Source of the DNA: an uncultured Paracoccaceae bacterium
Lineage (GTDB): Bacteria; Pseudomonadota; Alphaproteobacteria; Rhodobacterales; Rhodobacteraceae
Assembly (NCBI GenBank): GCA_947502145.1
Contig: CANMYO010000001.1
Span: 744,001-808,000, forward strand
Direction of reading: 5' to 3'
Length of the DNA stretch: 64,000 nt
Part shown: positions 38,508 through 48,041 of the stretch, one piece after another
Numbering within the stretch: position 1 is the stretch's first letter
Layout: every line of letters starts with the position of its first letter
The notes under the pieces: generated by a model
Databases searched by the model: none
The model's input: only the letters and a program-made list of their open reading frames with translations
Told to the model about the DNA's origin: nothing
Program-made: the position numbers and the translations under genes

Positions 38508-39572
38508 ATGGCCTGGTCCGATGAAAAACTCGCTAAATTGCAACAAACATTTGCCGGTGCAACGGGCGGTGATCTGCAATATCCGAACTTTCAACGGATA
38601 GCGGAAAAGATTTTTTCCGAGGGCGGGCGCCGGCCTGCGCCCTTTTCCGGCATGCCCACGCTACTGGATGCACCTCACCGTCCCATTGGCGACGATGAGC
38701 TCGGGATCAGCGATCTGGACGTCGCGCTGTTTGGCGTGCCGATGGACTTGGGTGTCACCAACCGCAACGGGTCGCGCTTTGGCCCCCGCGCCCTGCGATC
38801 AATAGAGCGTATCGGTCCATACAACGACGCGCTTGATTGCGCGCCTGTGCATGAAATGGCCGTTGCCGATATTGGCGATGTTCCCATGCAGAGCCGCTTT
38901 GATCTGGCACAAAGTCACGCAGACATCGAAACATTCACCGCCAAGATTGTGTCCGAGGGCGTGATCCCAATGGCGGTGGGCGGGGACCATTCGATCAGCC
39001 ATCCTATTCTAAAAGCAATCGGCGCAAACAGGCCCGTTGGCATGATTCATATCGATGCCCATTGCGACACTGGCGGCTCCTATGAAGGCGAAAAGTTTCA
39101 CCATGGCGGCCCGTTTCGCAACGCCGTTCTTGATGGCGTCCTGGACCCCGAGCGCACAATCCAGATTGGCATTCGCGGCGCCGCCAAATACATCTGGGAG
39201 TTCTCAGAAATGTCCGGCATGACTGTTATCGAAGCCGCCGATATTACCGAAGGGGTGATCCCCGAAATCATTCGCCAAGCCCGCGCCGTCATTGGTGAAG
39301 GCCCAACCTATCTGTCGTTCGATATCGATAGCCTTGATCCGGCCTATGCCCCCGGCACAGGCACCCCTGAAGTGGGCGGTTTAACAACCCGTGAGGCAAT
39401 GGCCCTTATCCGTGGCATGAAGGGTGCAAACCTTGTGGGTGGCGACATTGTCGAAGTCGCGCCGGCCTATGACCCGACAACCAATACCGCACAAAACGGT
39501 GCTCAGATGTACTTCGAAATTCTGAGCTTGATGCAATTCTCCCCCTTTAGAACGTCCAAAACAGGAACTTAG
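38508..39572 (+). CDS. Ureohydrolase (agmatinase/guanidinobutyrase/arginase superfamily)
   Basis: 354 aa; metal-binding motifs GGDHSISHP, HIDAHCDTG and SFDIDSLDPAYAPGTGTPEVGGLTTREA. Confidence 0.95.
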   Translation: MAWSDEKLAKLQQTFAGATGGDLQYPNFQRIAEKIFSEGGRRPAPFSGMPTLLDAPHRPIGDDELGISDLDVALFGVPMDLGVTNRNGSRFGPRALRSIERIGPYNDALDCAPVHEMAVADIGDVPMQSRFDLAQSHADIETFTAKIVSEGVIPMAVGGDHSISHPILKAIGANRPVGMIHIDAHCDTGGSYEGEKFHHGGPFRNAVLDGVLDPERTIQIGIRGAAKYIWEFSEMSGMTVIEAADITEGVIPEIIRQARAVIGEGPTYLSFDIDSLDPAYAPGTGTPEVGGLTTREAMALIRGMKGANLVGGDIVEVAPAYDPTTNTAQNGAQMYFEILSLMQFSPFRTSKTGT

Positions 39573-39575
39573 AAA

Positions 39576-39923
39576 ATGACCATCACACGTACAGAATTAA
39601 GCGCCCGCATGAGTCAGACAGTGGTTCACGGCGACACGATCTATCTTGCCGGACAGATCGGTGAAGGCGCGGATGTTGCCGCGCAGACAACGGATATGCT
39701 GGCCCATGTTGACCGCCTTTTGGCCGAGGCGGGCAGCAACAAATCCCTGATCCTGTCGGCGACGATCTGGATGGCGGATATGGCGCATGTCGACGACATG
39801 AACGCTGTTTGGGACGCTTGGATTGACCCTGTGAACCCGCCAGCACGGGCCTGCGTTGAATCGCGCCTCGTGACACCGGACTTTCTGGTCGAAGTGATGA
39901 TCATCGCGGCAAAAGCGCCCTAA
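39576..39923 (+). CDS. RidA family protein
   Basis: 115 aa; MSQTVVHGDTIYLAGQIGEGADVAAQTTDMLAHVDRLLAEAGSNKSLILSATIWMADM...PPARACVESRLVTPDFLVEV. Confidence 0.92.
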   Translation: MTITRTELSARMSQTVVHGDTIYLAGQIGEGADVAAQTTDMLAHVDRLLAEAGSNKSLILSATIWMADMAHVDDMNAVWDAWIDPVNPPARACVESRLVTPDFLVEVMIIAAKAP

Positions 39924-39926
39924 ACC

Positions 39927-40868
39927 ATGCGGGTATTCTCTGCGGATGTAACCGCAGCCGCCTTGCCATGGGTCGATCTGATCGACGGCATCAGCCAGAT
40001 GTTCAAGCAGGGGTGCGAAATGCCCCTGCGCCATCATCATTCTTTTGCAGTGCCCGGCGAGGACGACGGCACCCTATTGCTCATGCCGGCTTGGTTGCCG
40101 GGGTCCTTTATCGGCGTGAAGATGGTCAACGTTGTCCCGGGCAATTCTGCCCGTGGATTACCCGCGATTGCGGGAGCCTATCTTTTGTCATCTGCTGCGA
40201 CGGGGGCGTTGCTCGCGATCATTGATGGAGCAGAGCTAACCGCACGGCGCACGGCCGCAGCGTCTGCACTGGCGGCACGGTATCTGGCGCGCACAGACGC
40301 CAGCAGGCTGTTGATTGTCGGCGCGGGCAAACTGTCGCTGAACCTGATTGAGGCCCACAGTGAAGTTCGGCAAATCACATCTGTAAAAATCTGGGCGCGA
40401 CGGACCGAACAGGCCGAGGCAATCGCAAATGCCGCAAGGGCCCATGGCTTCAATGCGATCGCCGTTACCGATCTGGAGAAAGAGACCTCGCAGGCCGACA
40501 TTATCAGCTGCTGCACGCTGTCGCGTGAACCGTTGATAAAAGGGGCGTGGTTGCTTCCGGGCACCCATGTTGACCTGATCGGTGCGTTCAAGCCTGACAT
40601 GCGCGAAACCGACAGCGCCGCAGTTGCCCGCGCGTCCGTGTTTGTTGACACATTTGATGGGGTCTTGGGTGAAGGCGGGGACATCGTTCAGGCCATTGCC
40701 GAGGGCGTGATCGGGGAAGGCCATATAAGAAGTGACCTCTTCAACCTGTGCCGTGACCTTCACAAAGGCCGCAGCTCGGATGATGAAATCACCATGTTCA
40801 AATCCGTCGGCGCAGCCCTAGAAGACCTCGCCGGCGCGATTGTCGCTTATCGCAACGCTACGCCCTAA
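39927..40868 (+). CDS. Ornithine cyclodeaminase / mu-crystallin family protein
   Basis: 313 aa; IDGAELTARRTAAASALAARYLARTDASRLLIVGAGKLSLNLIEAHSEVRQITSVKIWARR...GTHVDLIGAFKPDMRETDSAAVARASVFVDT. Confidence 0.93.
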   Translation: MRVFSADVTAAALPWVDLIDGISQMFKQGCEMPLRHHHSFAVPGEDDGTLLLMPAWLPGSFIGVKMVNVVPGNSARGLPAIAGAYLLSSAATGALLAIIDGAELTARRTAAASALAARYLARTDASRLLIVGAGKLSLNLIEAHSEVRQITSVKIWARRTEQAEAIANAARAHGFNAIAVTDLEKETSQADIISCCTLSREPLIKGAWLLPGTHVDLIGAFKPDMRETDSAAVARASVFVDTFDGVLGEGGDIVQAIAEGVIGEGHIRSDLFNLCRDLHKGRSSDDEITMFKSVGAALEDLAGAIVAYRNATP

Positions 40869-41913
40869 AGACCGACAAGCGACTCCCATCCAAGGACAAG
40901 GCAACCTGTGCGCCGATTGAAAGATCGGGCACAGTCGCGTTGTCACAGCGCACCCGCAAATCCTGTCCGTCAACGGAAATCACCAATTCGGTTGCTGGCC
41001 CCAAATCGCGCAGGAATTTCACCGCCCCTACCGGATGGTCCTTGGCCATTGACACAGGAACCAGCCCGATGTGTTCGGCGCGCATCGCCGCGCTTAGGCG
41101 TGTGCCAACGGGTTGGCCCGTGTCGCAGGCGATCTCCTGCCCCATAACAGTGACATGGCCGTCTTTGGACACAGCGGCAGGCACAAGATTGGCCGCACCA
41201 AGGAAATCCGCAACAAAGCTGTTGGCGGGTTTTTGATATACGGTTGCCGGGTCGGCGGATTGGTAGACTTCGCCATCTTTCAGGACAACCAACTCATCCG
41301 CAAGCATCATCGCCTCATGCTGGTCATGGGTCACAAGGATCGTGGTCACACCGAATTTCTGCTGCAACTGACGCAACTCAATCTGCATGTTGTCGCGCAA
41401 CTTTGCGTCAAGTGCTGACAGCGGTTCATCCAATAGGAACAAGGGGGGCTGGATGGCCAATGCGCGGGCGATGGCAACCCGTTGACGTTGCCCACCTGAC
41501 AGCGCCGAAACAGGGCGTTCCGCTATTTCGGGCAACTCGATGACGTTCAGCAACTCTTCAACGCGGTTGCGCTGCTCGGCTTTGCTGATATTGCGCAGCT
41601 TCAGCCCATAGGCGATATTTTTGGCAACGCTCATATGTGGGAACAGCGCCAAAGACTGGAACACCATGCCAAAGCCGCGTTTATGTGGTGGCATTTGAGA
41701 GATATCGATCCCGTCTAACATCAAGTGCCCAGAACTGGCGTTTTCAAACCCTGCTATGATCCGCAGCAGTGTCGTCTTGCCACAGCCCGATGGGCCCAGA
41801 AGGCAGACGAAGGAACCTCGTTTTATTTCCAAATCAACCCCTTTTAGGGCTTGAACGTCACCGAAGGTTTTCGAGACGTTGTCGATATGAAGGTGGGTGT
41901 CGGAAGTGCTCAC
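40858..41913 (-). CDS. ABC transporter ATP-binding protein (PotA-like)
   Basis: 351 aa; LLGPSGCGKTTLLRIIAGFE, LSGGQRQRVAIARALAIQPPLFLLDEPLSALDAKLR, VTHDQHEAM. Confidence 0.95.
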   Translation of the reverse strand: MSTSDTHLHIDNVSKTFGDVQALKGVDLEIKRGSFVCLLGPSGCGKTTLLRIIAGFENASSGHLMLDGIDISQMPPHKRGFGMVFQSLALFPHMSVAKNIAYGLKLRNISKAEQRNRVEELLNVIELPEIAERPVSALSGGQRQRVAIARALAIQPPLFLLDEPLSALDAKLRDNMQIELRQLQQKFGVTTILVTHDQHEAMMLADELVVLKDGEVYQSADPATVYQKPANSFVADFLGAANLVPAAVSKDGHVTVMGQEIACDTGQPVGTRLSAAMRAEHIGLVPVSMAKDHPVGAVKFLRDLGPATELVISVDGQDLRVRCDNATVPDLSIGAQVALSLDGSRLSVFRA

Positions 41914-41926
41914 GAGTGAGGCCCTT

Positions 41927-42769
41927 TCAAAAGAGATTTGCGCGTCCGGCGATCAGCTTGTCAACAAGTACGATCAACACGACATCCGCGACGATAATGA
42001 ATACAGAAAGCGCCAATGTGGACGGATCCAGCGACGATACAGTGCGGCTGTACATCCAGATTGGCAGAGTGCTGACATCAATGGTGTACATAAAGAACGT
42101 GATCGTGAACTCGTTGAAGCTGATGATCAGCGCGAAGATCAAGCCTGCGAGAATACCAGCCCGCATAAGCGGAATGACGACATCCCAGATCGCCCGTAAC
42201 GGCGAGGCACCCAAGGATACCGCCGCCTCTTCTGTCTCAACGCTAATTCCGTTCATCGCGCCGATACAATTGCGAAGGACAAAGGGCAGAACGAGTGCCA
42301 CATGTGGAATTACGATACGCCAGATCCCGATCTCAAGCCGTAAGCTTTCGGCAATCAGTAGAAACGCAATGCCAAGGATTACCAACGGAAATACCAGTGG
42401 CAAAGTGAAAAGCAGTTCCATGCCTTCCCGGATTCGCCTGTCACCACGCGCGAGGGCATAGGCCAGGGGGATACAAACGAGCGTCGAAATCGCCATGACA
42501 ATGAACGCGACCAGCAGGCTAGTGACCGTCGAATCCACAACCGACTGCGCGCTGGAGGCATCTTCCTGCGTGAACATCGCGATGACCTCCCAATACCAGC
42601 GCAAAGATAACTCAGGTGGTGGAAAGCCCGTGTTGTCGGAGGCCGAGAATGACATGATCGTCACCACGACGACCGGCAAGGATGAGATAAGGATACCGAT
42701 CGTTGCCAAGAACAAGACCGTGAACCGATAGGTGCTTTTGCCTTCGGTGGGAAGAAGTCCGACGCGCAT
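41927..42769 (-). CDS. ABC transporter permease (PotC-like)
   Basis: 280 aa; EAAVSLGASPLRAIWDVVIPLMRAGILAGLIFALIISFNEFTITFF. Confidence 0.92.
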   Translation of the reverse strand: MRVGLLPTEGKSTYRFTVLFLATIGILISSLPVVVVTIMSFSASDNTGFPPPELSLRWYWEVIAMFTQEDASSAQSVVDSTVTSLLVAFIVMAISTLVCIPLAYALARGDRRIREGMELLFTLPLVFPLVILGIAFLLIAESLRLEIGIWRIVIPHVALVLPFVLRNCIGAMNGISVETEEAAVSLGASPLRAIWDVVIPLMRAGILAGLIFALIISFNEFTITFFMYTIDVSTLPIWMYSRTVSSLDPSTLALSVFIIVADVVLIVLVDKLIAGRANLF

Positions 42770-42770
42770 A

Positions 42771-43622
42771 TCAGCCCCTCACTTCTTCTGAGGTGACGCG
42801 GACCAACCAAGAGGCAAACACCAGAACGATCAGCGTCAAAGTGATCAGGATCATCCCTGCCGCGGCCGCGCCCGACCAATTGAACAATGGCGAGATCATA
42901 TCCCTGATCGCAACTCCCATCATCTGGACGCGTCGCCCCCCTAGCAACAAAGGAATGGCGAATGCGCTGGCATTAAAGGCGAATACAATCGAGGCCGCCC
43001 CAACCAAACCTGGTCTCAAAAGCGGAACGGTGACGTCGACGAAAGTACGCCAATGGCTTGCGCCGAGTGAACTGGCCGCCTCAAGATGTTCTTGTGACAG
43101 CCCGCGCACAGAGCTTACGATTGGGAACACAGCAAGCGGCAAAGAGGTCTGGATCAACCCCAACAACACGCCTGTTTCGTTAAATAGCAAGAAAATCGGG
43201 CGCTCGATAATACCAAGCCCTTTGAGGGTGGAATTCAGAACGCCGCTGGGCCCAAGCAGCAATATCCAGCCATAAGCCTGAACCAAGAGGTTCAAAATGA
43301 GTGGGAGCAGAATTGTGACGGTCAAGCAGCGCCGCGCAAGCGGACTTTTCAGTGACGTGAGCAAAAATGCTAAGGGTACCGCCAATATCATCGCGATGAT
43401 CGTTGCGACAAACGACAATTTCAATGTTAGCCAAACTGATCGCCCAAAAAACGGCGTCATCAGGTCGACATAGGCTTGGATCGAATATCCGTCGATCACG
43501 CCCTTGTCGGCAGAGATCGAAAACCTGAATATGTAAAAGCAGGCCCCCAAGAACGGAAGTATTGCAATGATCGCCGGCAAGGAGAATGCCAGCGCCCTGG
43601 GTCGGGAAAGAGAAATACTCAC
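42771..43622 (-). CDS. ABC transporter permease (PotB-like)
   Basis: 283 aa; EAASSLGASHWRTFVDVTVPLLRPGLVGAASIVFAFNASAFAIPLLLGG. Confidence 0.92.
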   Translation of the reverse strand: MSISLSRPRALAFSLPAIIAILPFLGACFYIFRFSISADKGVIDGYSIQAYVDLMTPFFGRSVWLTLKLSFVATIIAMILAVPLAFLLTSLKSPLARRCLTVTILLPLILNLLVQAYGWILLLGPSGVLNSTLKGLGIIERPIFLLFNETGVLLGLIQTSLPLAVFPIVSSVRGLSQEHLEAASSLGASHWRTFVDVTVPLLRPGLVGAASIVFAFNASAFAIPLLLGGRRVQMMGVAIRDMISPLFNWSGAAAAGMILITLTLIVLVFASWLVRVTSEEVRG

Positions 43623-43647
43623 GTTTCGAGGGCCTGCTTTCTAAAGG

Positions 43648-44730
43648 TTATGACAAAGTTTGGTTGTACTGGTTAATCCAGTCTTCACGCACTTCCGCAA
43701 TAAACGATTTGTCGTGAACGATGGCTTTATCGCCCATCTGCTCAGGCTTGATGATGAAGGGGCTTGCCTTAGCGGCCTCCGACATCACGGCTTTTTGGTT
43801 CACGGGGCCGTTCAATACAGCTTCTGCCATGATGCCCTGAACTTCGGCGTCCAGCGTGAAGTCGATGAACGCGTGCACAACCTCGTCGTCGCCCGGCTTG
43901 GACTTCGGCGTGATCGTGTACATCAGGTCCGCAAAGAACCCTTCGTCAACGTCATAGGTTGCACCCATGTTCGAATTCGCCGGATCGTTCAGTTCTGCTG
44001 CATAGAACGCAGGTGCATAGACACCACCGATATCCAACGCGTCAGAGCGGAATAGCTCTGACAGTTGTGCAGGATTTTCGCCGAACGTCAGGATGTTGTC
44101 CCGAAGCTCAGCCAGTTTGGCGAATGCTTCTGCCGAGTTAGTGCCATCCCCACCCAGCAACTTGCCGGTAGCAAAAATCGTGTCGAGCGCATCCGTCCAA
44201 GTTGAAGGCGGCAAGAACAAGCGGTTCTTGTGTGTTTCCTCCCACATTTGTGCGTATGAAGTTGGCGGCTCCTGGAAGGTTTTGGTGTTGTAGATCAACC
44301 CGCCCGTCCACAGAAGATAACCAATCCCGTGGCCGTCAGCACCCGTGCGGAAGCGCGGATCGACATCGGCCAAGTTCGGAAGCATGTTCAAGTCAGGTTT
44401 CCCTAAAAGGCCGTCACCCGCCAGTTCAACAGCGCCAACACCTGCAAGTGTGATGACATCATATTGTGGGCGATCACCCGCAGCGCGCAGCTTCGCAACC
44501 ATTTCCGATGTGGATCCAGTTCGGTCTGCAATCACACGTGCGCCAGTGCGTTCCTCGAATGGCTTGGCGATGTGATCCAGAATGGCCAGACCTGTGTTGT
44601 CTGACCATGTCAGCAACCGAAGCTCTTTGCCGGCAAGAGGCTGCGCGCGTACAAGTGATGGCATCGCTAAAGCTGTTGCTAGGCCAGCGCTTGTCGCCAG
44701 AAGGTGGCGTCGAGATATGTTCTTGTTCAT
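43648..44730 (-). CDS. Extracellular solute-binding protein (PotD-like)
   Basis: MNKNISRRHLLATSAGLATALAMPSLVRAQPLAGKELRLLTWSDNTGLAILDHIAKPFEERTGARV; twin-arginine-type leader; start refined. Confidence 0.92.
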   Translation of the reverse strand: MNKNISRRHLLATSAGLATALAMPSLVRAQPLAGKELRLLTWSDNTGLAILDHIAKPFEERTGARVIADRTGSTSEMVAKLRAAGDRPQYDVITLAGVGAVELAGDGLLGKPDLNMLPNLADVDPRFRTGADGHGIGYLLWTGGLIYNTKTFQEPPTSYAQMWEETHKNRLFLPPSTWTDALDTIFATGKLLGGDGTNSAEAFAKLAELRDNILTFGENPAQLSELFRSDALDIGGVYAPAFYAAELNDPANSNMGATYDVDEGFFADLMYTITPKSKPGDDEVVHAFIDFTLDAEVQGIMAEAVLNGPVNQKAVMSEAAKASPFIIKPEQMGDKAIVHDKSFIAEVREDWINQYNQTLS

Positions 44731-44847
44731 TTTGCGTTTCTCCATGATGTCGTCAGCCACTTTCTCGGGCGGTTCATTCATTTTTATCATCGAAGATCGT
44801 GAAGAGACTTAAAGATCGTTAAATCCAAGAATTGTTTCATATCAATG

Positions 44848-44867
44848 CAACAAAAGCAGCTTTGTTG
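44848..44867. promoter_or_regulatory. Palindromic element upstream of the PotD-like gene
   Basis: CAACAAAAGC-A-GCTTTGTTG, imperfect palindrome with one extra A. Confidence 0.45.
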
Positions 44868-45021
44868 GAAATATTGAGGCGCATCAGGTTGTTAGCAAGC
44901 GCTCCAGATCGGTGGCGCAAATGGTGGCCACAAGTGCCCTGATCGATGATGCCCAATTAGAACGAGCCAGCTCCCAAATGCCCAAAAAAACAGCAAATCA
45001 AATTTCCGCTTCGATGAGATT

Positions 45022-45837
45022 GGGACTGTTGCGTTAATGGTGTTGGCACCGATTGTTGCCATTGAAGGCGTTGATCATGCGGCCGCGAACAATTGGACAA
45101 TGAATTTGATCTCGCCCTGAACACTTGGTTGTTTGTGATCGATGTGGCTGCGTTTGATTGTTCTGATGGTTTCGATCCCGCTCAAGGTCGCCATGGCCGA
45201 TCGCAATGAGCGGAAGCTCTGCCGGTATCAAAGCAGCCGCTTCATAGCAGCGTGATCGCTTTCGATGCGATTATTGCGTCACTTTCGGTCAATGTGGCGG
45301 ATGCTGTCAAAATGCGGGTCAAAGCGGTGGTTGATCTCACGAATGACTTGGGCGTAGGCCTGCGATTTGTCCGTGCAAATCGTCACCGGTCGATGCAGGC
45401 GGACCCGCTCAATGGCCTTGTTCAGGAAGGCTTTTGCCGCCTTCGCATCGCGCCATACGGTGAGGCGGAAGTCGATCATTTGTCCGTTAGCATCGACCGC
45501 GCGCCAGAGATATTGCCACTTCCCTCCGACACGAATGTAGGTCTCGTCCACGTGCCAATCGACGCTGGCCCGCCGGAGATGCTTTTCCGTGCGCTTGTTC
45601 AGTTCCGGGCCGCACTTTTGCACCCACCGGTACACATTGGAGCGGTCAACCGCGACATCGCGTTCGGCTAGCAGATCGACGACATCCTGATAGGACAACG
45701 GATATCTCAGATACCAACGCACCGCGCACAGAATGACATCCTTTGGAAAGCGGTGATATTTGAACGGGAATTTGCGCGGCATTGCAAACCTCAAAGGCAT
45801 AAAAATTACCGACGAAGCAGGTTAATGCAACAGTCCC
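45022..45837 (-). mobile_element. IS6-family insertion sequence with decayed transposase
   Basis: Ends GGGACTGTTGCGTTAAT (left) and GGGACTGTTGCATTAAC (reverse complement, right). Transposase PLSYQDVVDLLAERDVAVDRSNVYRWVQKCGPELNKR...WHVDETYIRVGGKWQYLWRAVDANGQMIDFRLT...DSIRHIDRK then continues in the same frame after two TGA codons. Confidence 0.9.
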
Positions 45838-45976
45838 CCCCCTGCCGCCACACGGACAACTGCGAACCCGCCTGGGCCGATTTCGCCCTCGGACAAAGCA
45901 AGCCGATTGAGCAGGGAATTGGCAGCAAAAGCCACCATCGTCAGCGTTGATAGCAAAAAGAGCTTTATGCCCTGTT
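45838..45976 (-). pseudogene. N-terminal fragment of a DMT/EamA-type transporter cut by the IS6 element
   Basis: Frame not in the ORF track: IKLFLLSTLTMVAFAANSLLNRLALSEGEIGPGGFAVVRVAAGG, then the IS end. Confidence 0.65.
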
Positions 45977-46074
45977 CCTTTCTTGGGAAAATGAAACGTT
46001 GCCAAAAGGCTCGGCTGGCCCACTGGCGTGATCATTTGGCGCTGGCGAGAGCCATCCTGGCCCCCGCCACGGCG

Positions 46075-48021
46075 CTAGAGCATTCGCATGGTCGAAAATG
46101 CGTTGCTGATCGCCTCTTGCGGATGGCCCGGCCAGACGCAATCGCCGATCGTGTGGACTTCGGGGATTTCCGAAAGGACACCGAATTCGGCAAGCAAATG
46201 TTCAAGGTCCCGCTCCATCGTCCGCTCGATCGCAAACACAACTTGATCAATTCCCTTCAGTGTCTCCATTGCACCGCCAGATTGAACGACCAGTGAATCG
46301 GCTTCGATACGTTCAACATTGGAGTTGGTCCTAATCGTTATCTGATCGCTCGCTGCAAGGCGTGCGTTCATGACCTGCTGTGCCATGAACTCCAGGTCCT
46401 GTGCGATGGCGTCCGTGGCTTCGATGACCGTGACCTTTGCCCCTGCCTCGGCCAGCGATTCCGCGACCGCCATTCCAAGCCATTGCCCGCCGATCACGGC
46501 AACGGATTCACCAGCATTGACGCGGCCTTGGGTAATTGCGTCGTAATCGGTAACATGTGGCAGGTCCCAGCCAGGAAGATATTTCGGAATAAAGGGACGA
46601 GTACCGGTGGCAAGGATCAACGCGTCGGGCTTTGCATCGGCGATGTCATCAGGCGACACCGTGTGACGCAGGTAAATCGTGGCTCCCGCCTGCACGGCCA
46701 GCTTTTCGCGGTCGGCTGCGGCTTGGCGCCATTGCGACTGGTGATGATGCGACCCCAGCACGTTCAGGTGGCCGCCAAGCCGGTTCGTCATCTCGTAGAG
46801 CGTCACGTCATGACCGCGCGTTGCAGCAACCCGCGCAGCCTCAAGCCCGGCAGGCCCGCCGCCTACGATCATTACTTTCTTTTTCTTTTCGGCAGGATGA
46901 ATCGCGGCCAGCCGTTCCCGACCTGCGGCGGGATTCACAGTGCAGACCGACGGTTTGTTTACAAAAAGCTCCATACAGCATTTGTTGCAGGCGATGCAGC
47001 TGATGACTTCGTCCTGACGGCGCGCCAACGATTTCGACAGGATTTCCGGGTCGGCGTGGAAAGCGCGCCCCATGTGAATGAAATCGCAGTTGCCACCCGC
47101 GACCATGGCATCGGCCCCGGCGATATCGTCGACCCGCCCAGCTCCGATCACCGGGATGTTCACGCCCTCTTTGACTTGCCGTGCGAGTGGCATCAGGACA
47201 CCTGGCACCATGTCCATCGGCTGAATAAGCGACTCGATGTTTTCGTACCGCCCGGTCGAGATATCGGCAAAATCGAGCCCCAGCGTTTCCAGATGCCGGA
47301 CCAGCCGAACGATATAATCGACCTCGTAGCCGCCGTCCAACCCCTCCCGCGCAGAAAGGCGTACGCCGATTGGCATGTCCTTGCCAACCTCAGAGCGCAT
47401 CGCCTGATAGATCTCGATCAGGAACCGCCAGCGGTTCTCGTCGCTACCACCATATTGATCGCTCCTAAGGTTGCTGACGTAGGAAAGGAAACCCGTGATC
47501 AGGTACCCGTGGGCGCCATGGATTGTGATCATGTCATAACCGGCTTCCGCCGCCCGGCGCGCGCCTGCCGCAAACGATTTCACGACGTCCGCGATCTCGT
47601 CAGTGGTCAGGGCATGGAGTTCATGACCACCCACCATCGGAAAGGGCAAGTTCGACGGGCCAACGGGCTGTAAGCCAGTGCGATGCGTATTCGCGTTCCT
47701 GCCTCCGTGATTCAACTCAGCAGAGGTGCGGCACCCATGGGCCTGCACCGCTGCGTTCAACGCTTGGTGCGCCGGGATATTGTCGTCGGACCAAAGCCCA
47801 AGTTGGAACAGATTTCCCCGGCCTCGGGCATCAATATAAGTTGCCTCGAAGTTCATTGTTCCGACGCCGTGTTCGGCCCGCAATGCGTAATAGTCAATAT
47901 AGTTCTGACCCGGATTGCCCAGGCGATCGCACCAGTTCTTTTCCATTGGTGACAGGGATACGCGATTGCGAATTTCGAGCGAACCTATCTGTCCTGGTTG
48001 GGTAATTGCCTCATATGCCAT
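46075..48021 (-). CDS. NADH:flavin oxidoreductase / Old Yellow Enzyme-type FAD-dependent fusion (2,4-dienoyl-CoA reductase/TMADH-like)
   Basis: 648 aa; N-terminal OYE barrel, CIACNKCCMELFVNKPSVCTVNP Fe-S motif, C-terminal VMIVGGGPAGLEAARVAATRGHDVTLYE. Confidence 0.94.
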   Translation of the reverse strand: MAYEAITQPGQIGSLEIRNRVSLSPMEKNWCDRLGNPGQNYIDYYALRAEHGVGTMNFEATYIDARGRGNLFQLGLWSDDNIPAHQALNAAVQAHGCRTSAELNHGGRNANTHRTGLQPVGPSNLPFPMVGGHELHALTTDEIADVVKSFAAGARRAAEAGYDMITIHGAHGYLITGFLSYVSNLRSDQYGGSDENRWRFLIEIYQAMRSEVGKDMPIGVRLSAREGLDGGYEVDYIVRLVRHLETLGLDFADISTGRYENIESLIQPMDMVPGVLMPLARQVKEGVNIPVIGAGRVDDIAGADAMVAGGNCDFIHMGRAFHADPEILSKSLARRQDEVISCIACNKCCMELFVNKPSVCTVNPAAGRERLAAIHPAEKKKKVMIVGGGPAGLEAARVAATRGHDVTLYEMTNRLGGHLNVLGSHHHQSQWRQAAADREKLAVQAGATIYLRHTVSPDDIADAKPDALILATGTRPFIPKYLPGWDLPHVTDYDAITQGRVNAGESVAVIGGQWLGMAVAESLAEAGAKVTVIEATDAIAQDLEFMAQQVMNARLAASDQITIRTNSNVERIEADSLVVQSGGAMETLKGIDQVVFAIERTMERDLEHLLAEFGVLSEIPEVHTIGDCVWPGHPQEAISNAFSTMRML

Positions 48022-48041
48022 GTGCCGTTCCTTGGTGAGTA

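Noticed and set aside
46483-47673. 396-aa plus-strand ORF
   Set aside because: Entirely antisense to the well-supported Old Yellow Enzyme gene; composition looks like a GC-rich shadow ORF with no recognised motif.
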